18,395 bases of DNA, from NCBI GenBank assembly GCA_002310075.1, contig DBXU01000052.1, forward strand, positions 16,472-34,866, given 5' to 3'. The notes under the pieces are model-generated. The model was not told where the DNA came from, made no database searches, and saw only the letters and a program-made list of their open reading frames with translations. The position numbers and the translations under genes are program-made. Below are positions 1-6,792 of this stretch, piece by piece; the first letter of the stretch is position 1; every line of letters starts with the position of its first letter. This DNA comes from Bacteroidales bacterium UBA1204 (GTDB lineage: Bacteria > Bacteroidota > Bacteroidia > Bacteroidales > F082).

Positions 1-16
1 TCCTGTTTTGCGGCTG

Positions 17-44
17 CAAAGATACATATGAGGGAGTAAACAAA
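17..44 (-). promoter_or_regulatory. Possible leftward promoter at the window edge
   Basis: CAAAGATA at 17-24 reads TATCTTTG on the minus strand, a perfect match to the TAnnTTTG -7 element. A CAAA at 41-44 could be the -33 TTTG, but the spacing of 16 bases is short. It would fire leftward out of the window, so it may be the promoter of an adjacent host gene. Confidence 0.25.
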
Positions 45-143
45 ATGTGCATCTCGGCGTAATGTAATTTTGCCGCGAAAAACATTTAAAATCAGTGTTT
101 TATATGTAAAATTGCTGATTTGGCGGTGTAAAACAAATTGTAC

Positions 144-209
144 ATTTGCTTTAATTTTGGTTTAATTTTTGCCGCTGGCCGCGAACTGTTTCTTTAAATT
201 TGCTTTAAT
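144..209. repeat. Pair of ATTTGCTTTAAT direct repeats
   Basis: The 12-mer ATTTGCTTTAAT occurs exactly at 144-155 and 198-209. A related GGTTTAATTTTT follows the first copy. Placement at the left end makes these candidates for transposase end-binding sites, but no binding consensus is known to me for this phage. Confidence 0.4.
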
Positions 210-235
210 CGGCTGCGATATTTGTTATATTTTGA

Positions 236-263
236 CGCTAAAATGCCCGTAAAACCGCTAAAA
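236..263. repeat. CGCTAAAA direct repeats, 20-bp period
   Basis: CGCTAAAA is found at 236-243 and 256-263, starting 20 bp apart and so on the same face of the helix. The second copy lies in the loop of the terminator-like hairpin at 245-285. Function unknown. Confidence 0.3.
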
Positions 264-285
264 ATGGCTGTTTGCGGGCTTTTTT
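245..285 (+). terminator. Rightward Rho-independent terminator in the left end
   Basis: GCCCGTAAA (245-253) pairs with TTTGCGGGC (271-279), nine pairs with one T-G wobble, and is followed by six T residues (280-285). Its orientation would stop transcription entering from the left flank before it reaches the repressor region. Such insulation suits a prophage that inserts at many sites. Confidence 0.5.
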
Positions 286-405
286 GTTGCTGATTGCGGT
301 TGTGCGGATCTTTGCAGATCTGTGGAGTGAAGTGATGTGTTGAAAGGCCGTTTGGTGGGTGTTGAAACGGTGGTGAAAAAGTGCCTTTTTAGGTCAAAAA
401 ATGGG

Positions 406-441
406 CTTGTTAGGACACTTGTTAGGACACTTGTTAGGACA
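406..441. repeat. Three tandem copies of CTTGTTAGGACA
   Basis: The 12-mer CTTGTTAGGACA occurs three times without spacing (406-417, 418-429, 430-441). A degenerate fourth copy, CTTTTTAGGTCA with two mismatches, lies at 385-396. The array sits ten bases before a TTTG that may be the -33 box of a rightward promoter. It could be an iteron-like site for transposase or a regulator. Confidence 0.7.
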
Positions 442-451
442 AAAACACGAT

Positions 452-485
452 TTTGACATACTTGGGTTAACCCCCTATATTTTTG
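452..485 (+). promoter_or_regulatory. Possible rightward promoter inside the left end
   Basis: TTTG at 452-455 and TATTTTTG at 478-485 (perfect TAnnTTTG) are separated by 22 bases, near the usual Bacteroidales spacing. Transcripts would start near 492 and run antisense into the 3' end of the repressor gene. The region is T-rich, so a chance match is possible. Confidence 0.35.
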
Positions 486-523
486 GTTTTTGTCGTGAGT
501 TGGCTGTTTTTGTGCGTGAGTTG
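486..523. repeat. Near-direct repeat ending in CGTGAGTTG
   Basis: GTTTTTGTCGTGAGTTG (486-502) and GTTTTTGTGCGTGAGTTG (506-523) differ by a small indel. The shared core CGTGAGTTG starts 21 bp apart, about two helical turns, just downstream of the possible promoter at 452-485. This suggests a pair of protein-binding sites. Confidence 0.35.
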
Positions 524-674
524 ACCCGATAATTTACGGCCTTTTGTAGCGTTGATTTGGTGTTAATTTGCTATATTTCAGTATTTTGTGGTGTTTTTGG
601 CGGTTTTTTGATGCACAAAAAGTGTGCGTGCGCCAAAATGTGTGCGCCGCGTGCGTGCCGTGTGTGCCTGTGTG

Positions 675-1295
675 CTACTCCAGACGTATCACGCCGACAA
701 CGAGTGCAATGTGGTAGATCTTGGTGCGCGGGAGCTCGAAGGGCTCGTAGTTTGGGTTGTCGCTGAAGATGGTGAGCGTGTCGGCGGTGCTGCCCTTCTT
801 GATGCGCTTGATGAGCGGGCCCTGCTCGGTATCGAGGACATAGACCTTGTTCCACTGGAAGAATGTGTCGAGCGGCATACGCTTGCAGGCCACAATATCA
901 CCGCTGTTGTACTTGGGAATCATTGAAGAGCCTTTGACTGTGATAAGAAACTCTGCGTCTTTGAATGCGGGGACGACATAGCGCTCGCATTCGAGCTCCA
1001 ATACCACCTGCTCGCCGACGAATGCACCAGCCATTGCGTTGATTGGAATGAGCGGAATGCCTGTTTCTGAGTCCGTTGCGTGGTGTGCAGATGGCAGGTG
1101 CCTTTCCAGCAACTCATCAATAGACATATCTTCACATTTTGTGATAATATTATTCCAATTTATTTGATTCCTTTCTAACGAATTTGATATTGCCTGAGGT
1201 TTTACACCCAAAAAATTCGCTAAATCACTATTGGTTTTCAACCCGTAGTGTAATTTTATTTTCTTGTAAACCAAATCAATATCAAAATTTTCCAT
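675..1295 (-). CDS. LexA/CI-type phage repressor, S24 peptidase family
   Basis: This 206-residue protein is the likely lysogeny repressor. Residues about 20-50 form a helix-turn-helix of the phage CI-repressor type (DLANFLGVKPQAISNSLER). The C-terminal half is an S24 self-cleaving peptidase domain: candidate cleavage site Ala89-Gly90 in AMAGAF, nucleophile Ser124 in GSSM, and general base Lys163 in LIKRIKK. In this family RecA filaments trigger self-cleavage, so induction by DNA damage is expected. That differs from Mu, whose repressor lacks this domain. The gene reads towards the left end and is divergent from the Ner-like gene, as in Mu. The chosen ATG lies directly next to the operator repeats. 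Confidence 0.9.
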   Translation of the reverse strand: MENFDIDLVYKKIKLHYGLKTNSDLANFLGVKPQAISNSLERNQINWNNIITKCEDMSIDELLERHLPSAHHATDSETGIPLIPINAMAGAFVGEQVVLELECERYVVPAFKDAEFLITVKGSSMIPKYNSGDIVACKRMPLDTFFQWNKVYVLDTEQGPLIKRIKKGSTADTLTIFSDNPNYEPFELPRTKIYHIALVVGVIRLE

Positions 1296-1296
1296 T

Positions 1297-1333
1297 TTTA
1301 TTTCACTTTTTGTGTATTTATTTCACTTTTTGT
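1297..1333. promoter_or_regulatory. Operator candidate: two 17-bp direct repeats
   Basis: TTTATTTCACTTTTTGT is repeated exactly at 1297-1313 and 1317-1333, a 20-bp period. The pair fills the space between the repressor start codon and the early -7 box. It is the best candidate for the binding site of the repressor, the Ner-like protein, or both. Confidence 0.65.
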
Positions 1334-1343
1334 ATTATCTTTG
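1309..1343 (+). promoter_or_regulatory. Early lytic promoter
   Basis: TATCTTTG at 1336-1343 matches the TAnnTTTG -7 element. A TTTG at 1309-1312 is a possible -33 box with a 23-base spacer, slightly long. Both elements overlap or abut the operator repeats, so a bound repressor would block the promoter. Transcription would start near 1350, about 38 bases before the Ner-like ATG. Confidence 0.55.
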
Positions 1344-1372
1344 TCGCGTTGTTCAATGATTGATTAAGACCA

Positions 1373-1401
1373 CAAAAATAATAAAAAATGGAACAGCCAA
1401 A
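1373..1401 (-). promoter_or_regulatory. Repressor promoter candidate
   Basis: CAAAAATA at 1373-1380 reads TATTTTTG on the minus strand, a perfect -7 match. CAAA at 1398-1401 could be the -33 TTTG with a 17-base spacer. The start would lie near 1366, so this leftward transcript would overlap the start of the early rightward one. Confidence 0.4.
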
Positions 1402-1564
1402 AAAGGTAATGACAAAAAAGGGTACCGGCAAGCAGCTGGCAAGGAGATTCGGTGTGAGCGCCGAGTATGTGAGCCGCGTGCTTCGCGGACAAGGACAAAG
1501 CAGTACGGCCAAGAACATTCGTGTGGCAGCTGTTAAGGATTATGAAGGAATTGCAATCTACTAA
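1388..1564 (+). CDS. Ner-like small helix-turn-helix regulator
   Basis: This 58-residue basic protein starts at the ATG at 1388 and ends three bases before the transposase start. Residues about 15-35 (KQLARRFGVSAEYVSRVLRG) form a clear helix-turn-helix of Cro/Ner size. It is the first gene of the early operon, the position of ner in Mu, where Ner tunes down early and repressor transcription. Similarity to Ner itself cannot be shown from sequence alone; the role is inferred from position, size and fold. Confidence 0.7.
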   Translation: MEQPKKVMTKKGTGKQLARRFGVSAEYVSRVLRGQGQSSTAKNIRVAAVKDYEGIAIY

Positions 1565-1567
1565 ACT

Positions 1568-3610
1568 ATGCCATTATACTATAATAACATATTATGCGTG
1601 AGCAGCCGTGAGATGACGGACGGGATTGTGACCTACGCGAATCTGAACAAGATGATAACGCGTAAGAAGGTGGATGTGGTGAAGCGCGGCGGCGGCGAAG
1701 ACAACCCATCGCTGATCAGGTGGGACAATATGCCCGAGAGACTGAAGGATGCCTACATGGAGAAGTACGGCAACCCGAAATCGACGGAGAAATACTCTGC
1801 TTTTACATCACTGATAGAACCTGACTATGAAGCCGAGCAGTTCTTTGCTGAGTTTCAGTTTGATGATGGCAGCCATCTGACGCCTGATGTGCAGATGAAG
1901 TATGTGGCCAACGCACGTGTGCTGAATGCGGCTGTGAAGTGCCAGAACTGGCGCAAGCCCTTTATCAAGGCGCTTGGCGGCAACCTTGGCGTGAACGCCT
2001 ACATAAGTTGTGCGGTTAACGCCATCAGGAACGATGTGAGGTATGCGCACACGCTGCCAGAGAGCGAGCGCAGACTGGCCAGCAAGGTGGCCGAGTACCG
2101 CAAAAACGGCTATGCCGCAGTGGTAACCGGCTACCATAAGAACCATAATGCCGCCAAGGTGGCCTGCAACGAGCAGGAAGCCACATTGAGGATGCTGCTG
2201 GGCAACTACCGCAATCTGGACAACGAACAAATAAAGGATCTTTATAATACAATGGCCGCCAAGTTGGGCTGGAAGACCATCAGCTCTTCGACGGTGGCAC
2301 TGAAACGCGAGAAGTGGAACCTGTTCACTTTCGGTTTGAATGCCGGTGAAACGGCGTTTAACAACGCCAAGCAGATGCTGGTTAAGCGCAGCGCTCCCAG
2401 TGCGGGCATGATGTACTGGACCGCCGACGGTTGGGATGTGGAGCTTCTGTATCAGAAGACTACGATCGACCGCAACGGTCACAGTGTGACGACCTACCAC
2501 AACCGGTTGACAGTGGTGGTGGTTTTGGATCCGAGCGTGAAGTACCCGATAGGCTATGCCATCGGCGACCATGAGACAGCCGCGCTGATCCGCGAGGCCT
2601 TCCGCAATGCGATGAGGCACACGGAGGAATTGTTCGGCAGGATGTACCGCCCTGCGCAGATCCAGACCGACCACTATGGCAGAGGCAACCTGCTTTCGTT
2701 CTACGAAGCCGCCAGCGCAAGACACTACACGCCCGCCCGCGTGAAGAATGCCAAGGCAAAGGTGATAGAGCCCTACTTCAAGTATCTGAACCACGAATAC
2801 TGCCAGCTGGAGATGTCAAACTGGGCCGGATACGGCGTGAAGAGCAAGAGCCAGCCCAATCCGGACTATCTTGACAAGATAAAAAAGGACTTTCCTGATG
2901 AGGCAGGCTGCCGCAAGCAGATAGAATATATCATTGCCTGCGAGCGCAGAGCCAAATTGCAGGACTATATGACGGCGTTCAACGCCCTTCCCGAGGCGGA
3001 ACGCTACGAACTCACCGAGGCCGACTACCTATATTACCTTGGCGAGAGCACGGCACGCACCATCAAGATGCAGCCGATGGGCATCTGCCCCACGATTTCG
3101 GGAACCCAATACTACTTTGATTGCTTCGACACGAAGTTCAGACAGTACAACTACCTGGACTGGACGGTGAAATACGACCCTGCCCGGATGGAGCGTGTGC
3201 TGGTGACAGGCGACGATGACAAGGTGCGCTTTGTTTGCGAGCAGAAGTACGAACAGCCGATGGCACTGGCCGACCGCCAGGAGGGCGACAGCGAACAGCT
3301 GACGCGCGTGCGCCAATACAACCGCGAGCTGAAGGAGATGGTGATGGAGCGCAATGAGGAAGACTATAACCGTGTGCGCTCGCTGATGGATGAGGTTGGC
3401 AAGGATGAAATCATGCTGACCAAGGTGCTGCTGACCGACAGCCAGGGACGCCACAAGGACCGCCGCAACCAGGCGCGACTCACAGGAAGTGCGCGCAAGG
3501 CACTTGCCGTCGCTATGGAGAAAGAGGCCGTCAACGCAGAGATTGAATACAAACGTGAGAGTGAAGACTATCTGAACCGCCGCGTGAATTTTGAGGAATT
3601 TATCAACTAA
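1568..3610 (+). CDS. MuA-like DDE transposase
   Basis: This 680-residue protein should cut the phage ends and join them to target DNA during integration and replicative transposition. The DDE/RNase H-like core shows the first Asp in WTADGWD (Asp287), the second in QIQTDHYGRGN (Asp368), and Glu401 in KVIEPYFKYLN. The N-terminal part (about 1-260) probably holds end-binding helix-turn-helix domains, and residues after about 500 resemble the beta-barrel and C-terminal ATPase-contacting parts of MuA. Its length is close to MuA (663 residues). It starts three bases after the Ner-like stop and is followed directly by the MuB-like gene, as in Mu. Confidence 0.92.
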   Translation: MPLYYNNILCVSSREMTDGIVTYANLNKMITRKKVDVVKRGGGEDNPSLIRWDNMPERLKDAYMEKYGNPKSTEKYSAFTSLIEPDYEAEQFFAEFQFDDGSHLTPDVQMKYVANARVLNAAVKCQNWRKPFIKALGGNLGVNAYISCAVNAIRNDVRYAHTLPESERRLASKVAEYRKNGYAAVVTGYHKNHNAAKVACNEQEATLRMLLGNYRNLDNEQIKDLYNTMAAKLGWKTISSSTVALKREKWNLFTFGLNAGETAFNNAKQMLVKRSAPSAGMMYWTADGWDVELLYQKTTIDRNGHSVTTYHNRLTVVVVLDPSVKYPIGYAIGDHETAALIREAFRNAMRHTEELFGRMYRPAQIQTDHYGRGNLLSFYEAASARHYTPARVKNAKAKVIEPYFKYLNHEYCQLEMSNWAGYGVKSKSQPNPDYLDKIKKDFPDEAGCRKQIEYIIACERRAKLQDYMTAFNALPEAERYELTEADYLYYLGESTARTIKMQPMGICPTISGTQYYFDCFDTKFRQYNYLDWTVKYDPARMERVLVTGDDDKVRFVCEQKYEQPMALADRQEGDSEQLTRVRQYNRELKEMVMERNEEDYNRVRSLMDEVGKDEIMLTKVLLTDSQGRHKDRRNQARLTGSARKALAVAMEKEAVNAEIEYKRESEDYLNRRVNFEEFIN

Positions 3611-3623
3611 AACCATATACATC

Positions 3624-4568
3624 ATGAAATTAGAACAGAAACAACAGATTGTGGAGGCCGCACGCACCTACGCGGCTGACCATGGACTGAGCCAGAACGA
3701 CCTGGCACGCAAATCGGGCATCAGCGCAAAGTACATCAGCGACATGTTCAACGGCAAGACCTTCACGGTGGCCAACGCCGCCACGGGCAAGACGGTGGAG
3801 ATTGCTGACAAGTACTATGAGAAGCTGGCCGACTATGTTGGTCTCACTTTGAAAAAGGAGTACTGGCAGACGGTGGTAACACCACAGATGCAGCGCATAT
3901 TGGTGAGCCTGCAGGTGGCCAAGGAGAATGGCGAGACTAACATCATCATTGGAGAGACCGGCAGCGGAAAGAGCTATGTGTGCGACCTGTTCAGACGCAA
4001 ATATCCGGCTGACACCTACATCGTGACTATGAGCCAGACCGATAACATCGGCGACATCATCGAGAAGATCATCACGGCGCTGAAGATCAATGTGAGCGCG
4101 AAGACCCGCAGCGGCAAGATCAGCGAGATTATCCGTTATTTGGCCGACCGCCGCGCAGATGGCCAACAACCGCAGATTATATTCGACGAGAGCGAGTACA
4201 TGAAGCAGCCGGCACTGTGCGCCATGAAGAGTTTGTATGACAATCTGAACAGCGTATGCTCCATCATTCTGGTTGGCACAGACCAGCTGATGAGACATCT
4301 GGAGCAGATGAAGCGCAAGAACAAGGACGGCATTCCGCAGTTCTACCGCAGGGTGAAGTTCGGTGTGCGCCGATTGGAGCCTATCGACAGGCGTTTTCCC
4401 GGCTTCTTGGACGACATCACCGACAGGGAGATTGTACGCTTCCTGACCGAGAACTGCGACAACTACGGCGAACTGCACGATGTGCTGGTACCCGCCAAGC
4501 GCGAAGCAGACATCACCTGTGAGCCGTTGACCGTGGATTTCATCAAGACAGTTCTGAACCTTAGATAA
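3624..4568 (+). CDS. MuB-like AAA+ target-selection ATPase
   Basis: This 314-residue protein is the likely transposition target-DNA activator. Residues 22-46 form an N-terminal helix-turn-helix (SQNDLARKSGISAKYISDMF), as in MuB. The ATPase has Walker A GETGSGKS (110-117), Walker B QIIFDES (Asp188, Glu189) and a sensor-like ILVGTD at about 215-220. MuB polymers bind DNA, deliver targets to MuA and give target immunity. The ATG at 3624 is preferred over an upstream in-frame ATG at 3591, which overlaps the transposase stop and would add 11 unlikely residues. Confidence 0.9.
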   Translation: MKLEQKQQIVEAARTYAADHGLSQNDLARKSGISAKYISDMFNGKTFTVANAATGKTVEIADKYYEKLADYVGLTLKKEYWQTVVTPQMQRILVSLQVAKENGETNIIIGETGSGKSYVCDLFRRKYPADTYIVTMSQTDNIGDIIEKIITALKINVSAKTRSGKISEIIRYLADRRADGQQPQIIFDESEYMKQPALCAMKSLYDNLNSVCSIILVGTDQLMRHLEQMKRKNKDGIPQFYRRVKFGVRRLEPIDRRFPGFLDDITDREIVRFLTENCDNYGELHDVLVPAKREADITCEPLTVDFIKTVLNLR

Positions 4569-4577
4569 CCGGCAGTT

Positions 4578-5216
4578 ATGAGAAGGGCATTAACCATACA
4601 GAACATTATCGACAAGAAGTACGACAAGCTGGAACTGTCGGGTGCCTGGGCTGAGGCTTTCGGGCAGATGGAGAGCAGCGGCGTGTGGTTTGTGTGGGGA
4701 CGGAGCGGCAACGGCAAGACACGGTTCGTGATGCAGTTGTGCAAGGAGTTGACCAAGCACGGCAAAGGACTGTATGTTTCGTTGGAGGAAGGCAGCGGCC
4801 TGACCTTTGCGAACGCCTTGCGGCAGACCGGCATGATGGAGGTTGGACGGCGTATGCTGGTGACAGAGCCGGAGTACGGCGATGCCGACGGCCTGATTGC
4901 CGACCTGACAGCCAGGATGAGACGGCAGCGCAGCCCCAAATTCATTGTGATAGACAGTTTCCAATACACAGGGCTCTCGTTCAGGCAGTACATGCAGCTG
5001 AAGCATGCGCTGAGAAACAAGCTTCTGATATTCACCAGCCAGGCAGACGGCAACCAGCCAGTGGGCCGCACCGCCAAGAGCGTGATGTTCGACGCTGACG
5101 AGAAAATCTGGGTGGAAGGTCACATTGCGTTCAGCAAGGGCCGGTACATCGGTGCCAACGGCGGCAGCTATGTGGTGTGGAAAGAGGGAGCCGAGAGGTA
5201 TTGGGGTGACAAGTAA
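4578..5216 (+). CDS. RecA-like P-loop ATPase of the early operon
   Basis: This 212-residue protein has Walker A GRSGNGKT (41-48), an acidic pair in YVSLEEG (70-71) and Walker B FIVIDS (Asp126). A TSQADGNQ-(P)VGRTAK segment follows, resembling the DNA-binding loop region of RecA/RadA/DnaB-type ATPases. It starts nine bases after the MuB-like stop, so the two ATPases are probably co-translated. Mu has no counterpart. The role could be DNA handling during replicative transposition, replisome recruitment or remodelling of the transpososome; none of this is shown by the sequence. Confidence 0.75.
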   Translation: MRRALTIQNIIDKKYDKLELSGAWAEAFGQMESSGVWFVWGRSGNGKTRFVMQLCKELTKHGKGLYVSLEEGSGLTFANALRQTGMMEVGRRMLVTEPEYGDADGLIADLTARMRRQRSPKFIVIDSFQYTGLSFRQYMQLKHALRNKLLIFTSQADGNQPVGRTAKSVMFDADEKIWVEGHIAFSKGRYIGANGGSYVVWKEGAERYWGDK

Positions 5217-5245
5217 CAAGTAACAATTCACAATGCACAATTCAC
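5209..5245. repeat. Short tandem duplications in a gene leader
   Basis: ACAAGTA occurs at 5209-5215 and 5216-5222, and ACAATTCAC at 5223-5231 and 5237-5245. They fill the leader of the next gene and overlap the previous stop codon. Similar A/T-rich slippage-like repeats occur in other leaders of this window. Confidence 0.6.
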
Positions 5246-5249
5246 GATT

Positions 5250-5678
5250 ATGATAAACAGCAAGCAATTAAGACTGGTGCACACTATAATGAACAGGCTT
5301 TGCAGCGACCGCGAAGTGAGGCTGGAGCTGCTGAGCGATCTGTGCCAGCGCCCCATCACGACAACCAAGGAGCTGACCGATGAGGAGGTGCATCTGGTAG
5401 TGGATACTTTCGGCGGCGATGTGTTCAAGGTGTATCGCAACCATTGCCGGGTGTTGCGCTCAACCATCTATCATCTGAGTATGAAGATTGACTTCCTTAA
5501 CCTGAATTACCAGGACACTGACACCGAAACCAAGATGATAAACATGGGCAAGATTGACAACTGGCTGCTGACACATGGCGTGGTGAAAAAGAAGGTGTGG
5601 GATATGACGGAGAAGGAACTCGGCCAGGTTGTTGGACAGATGAAGGCAATAGTGAACAAAACATTGAAAGCCGAATGA
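5250..5678 (+). CDS. Early protein, possibly GemA/Mu gp16-like
   Basis: This 142-residue protein has a TTKELTDEEVHLVVDTF segment (about residues 38-54), then a basic RNHCRVLRSTIYHL segment (about 62-75), and a C-terminal helical region. The early-operon position and the LT-x-E motif recall the GemA (DUF1018) family of Mu-like phages, which influences host gene expression. The match rests on pattern memory and is weak. No membrane segment or catalytic motif is seen. A TTCCGCC hairpin follows directly after the stop codon. Confidence 0.55.
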   Translation: MINSKQLRLVHTIMNRLCSDREVRLELLSDLCQRPITTTKELTDEEVHLVVDTFGGDVFKVYRNHCRVLRSTIYHLSMKIDFLNLNYQDTDTETKMINMGKIDNWLLTHGVVKKKVWDMTEKELGQVVGQMKAIVNKTLKAE

Positions 5679-5679
5679 G

Positions 5680-5699
5680 ATTCCGCCATGCGGCGGAAT
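5680..5699. repeat. Intergenic hairpin, copy 1 of TTCCGC...GCGGAA family
   Basis: ATTCCGCC (5680-5687) and GGCGGAAT (5692-5699) form a perfect 8-bp stem with loop ATGC. It lies just after the stop codon at 5676-5678. There is no T-tract, so it is not a standard terminator. Four related hairpins occur later in the window. Confidence 0.75.
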
Positions 5700-5733
5700 G
5701 TAGAAATAACATTAACCTTAAAACCAATAAATT

Positions 5734-6003
5734 ATGTACAAGAGTGACTTATCAAAGAATTTGGAGCTTCAGCGAAAATTGAACAAGGCTGAAGAGAAAC
5801 TGGACCGTTCGCATACGCGGATCATGATTATGGGCTTTGTGCTCATCACCCTCGCCGTGATGTCGGTGATGTCGATGGTGGCCCTTAACAGGTCGTATGA
5901 CAGCATTGACCGCATGCATAAGGAGAATGCGGCCGTCTATTACAAGTGCGACAGTCTGCAGTGGGAACTGATGAAAGCTGACTATGAGGCTGCGGAAGAG
6001 TAG
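5734..6003 (+). CDS. Small single-span membrane protein
   Basis: This 89-residue protein has a charged, coiled-coil-prone N-terminus (about 1-28), one hydrophobic segment (about 30-51, IMIMGFVLITLAVMSVMSMV) and a polar, acidic C-terminus. No family is recognised. It lies between two hairpin repeats in the early operon. Mu has small early membrane proteins such as Kil nearby, but no similarity is visible. The topology is probably one inner-membrane span. Confidence 0.65.
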   Translation: MYKSDLSKNLELQRKLNKAEEKLDRSHTRIMIMGFVLITLAVMSVMSMVALNRSYDSIDRMHKENAAVYYKCDSLQWELMKADYEAAEE

Positions 6004-6008
6004 ATGAG

Positions 6009-6028
6009 ATTCCGCCAGACGGCGGAAT
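6009..6028. repeat. Intergenic hairpin, copy 2 of TTCCGC...GCGGAA family
   Basis: ATTCCGCC (6009-6016) and GGCGGAAT (6021-6028) form a perfect 8-bp stem with loop AGAC. It starts six bases after the stop of the membrane-protein gene. The loop differs from copy 1 (ATGC) while the stem is identical. Confidence 0.75.
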
Positions 6029-6058
6029 GGAGACAAATAACCTTTAAACAACAAGATT

Positions 6059-6574
6059 ATGGCAAAGACAAGAGAAAAGAAGACCGTTTACACGGGAGTG
6101 ACATCTGAACAGATGGAACAGGCGTTCGCCGAGTATGCGAAGGCCGATGCAAGAATGCAAAAGATTAACGCCACGATGGATGTGGAGATGACGCGCATCC
6201 GCGAGAAGTACCACGACGAGCTGGTAAAACTTGAAGAGGTGAAAGACACCAACTTCGATGTGCTGCAAGCCTACGCCATGGAGAACAAGGACGAGCTGTT
6301 TGCAAAGAAGAAGTCGCTGGAGACGGTGCACGGCACCATCGGATTCCGCACGGGCACGCCGAAGCTGAAGACACGCAAGGGCTTCACCTGGGCAGCCGTG
6401 ACCAACCTGCTGTCGGAGTTCTTCCCGTCATACACGCGCACGACCATTGAGCCGGCCAAGGACAAGATTCTGGCCGACCGCGACGATGAGGATGCAGCCG
6501 AAATGATGGCGAGAGTTGGCATAGTGGTGGTACAGGACGAGACGTTCTATGTAGAACCGAAAAAGGAAGAATAG
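6059..6574 (+). CDS. Gam-like host-nuclease inhibitor
   Basis: This 171-residue protein resembles Mu Gam, which binds double-stranded DNA ends and protects them from RecBCD-type exonucleases; Gam is related to eukaryotic Ku. The N-terminal half is a long charged helical region (about 12-80), followed by the typical Gam segment GTIGFRTGTPKLKTRKGFTW (about 91-110) and a basic C-terminal part ending in acidic residues. The place in the early region, after A and B, agrees with Mu. The start ATG is the first in the frame. Confidence 0.88.
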   Translation: MAKTREKKTVYTGVTSEQMEQAFAEYAKADARMQKINATMDVEMTRIREKYHDELVKLEEVKDTNFDVLQAYAMENKDELFAKKKSLETVHGTIGFRTGTPKLKTRKGFTWAAVTNLLSEFFPSYTRTTIEPAKDKILADRDDEDAAEMMARVGIVVVQDETFYVEPKKEE

Positions 6575-6792
6575 TGAAAAAGGTTATGCTTCCTTAAAAA
6601 GCAGCGTTCTTTGATAGCCGGCGATATGAATGTTCGAGTGTGTGTGTTGGCTACGTTCCTGTTTTGCAAAAGTCAACATATACATTAACCCAAATAAGAC
6701 ACCATGTAAAGGCATGGGGAGGTGAGAACCCTCTGTAGTATGGATTATCCAAACGAGAAAATGGGAAATTTGGTCTGAAATCGCCGGCACAG
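6575..6792 (+). other. Noncoding leader with several small hairpins
   Basis: No gene is visible. Local pairings include TAGCC (6615-6619) with GGCTA (6649-6653), CCATG with CATGG either side of TAAAGG near 6703-6718, and GAGG with CCTC near 6720-6733. CCAAA and TTTGG pair in the stretch near 6749-6773. GAAATTTG at 6765-6772 matches the -7 promoter consensus at 7 of 8 positions. The region leads straight into the tRNA-like element and may be the 5' part of a larger RNA or its promoter region. Confidence 0.4.

Larger units (their letters stand above)
1..674. other. Gene-free left-end region of the transposable prophage
   Basis: No credible gene is seen here; the short open frames are low-complexity and lie in T/G-rich DNA. 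In Mu the left transposase-binding sites lie outside the repressor gene, which reads towards the end, and this stretch sits in the equivalent place. It holds several direct repeats: ATTTGCTTTAAT (144-155 and 198-209), CGCTAAAA (236-243 and 256-263), TTTTGCCGC (68-76 and 167-175), and three tandem 12-mers (406-441). It also holds a rightward terminator-like hairpin and a possible promoter. The exact phage terminus is not identifiable from this sequence alone. Some bases at the very start may be host DNA. Confidence 0.6.

Noticed and set aside
406..441. CRISPR array
   Set aside because: Repeats are 12 bp and contiguous, with no spacers and no cas genes.
557..926. Small open frames on both strands in the left end and over the repressor 3' end
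   Set aside because: Low-complexity Cys/Arg- or His-rich translations; the repressor frame explains the coding part.
1808..2794. Long minus-strand open frame (328 codons) opposite the transposase
   Set aside because: It is the antisense of a well-supported DDE transposase; its protein is His/Val/Gln-rich shadow sequence with no domain.
3630..4478. Minus-strand open frame opposite the MuB-like gene
   Set aside because: The plus strand has clear Walker motifs and a helix-turn-helix; the antisense frame has neither.
4590..5267. Minus-strand open frames opposite the RecA-like ATPase
   Set aside because: Shadow frames of a gene with clear Walker A and B; no own start context or motif.
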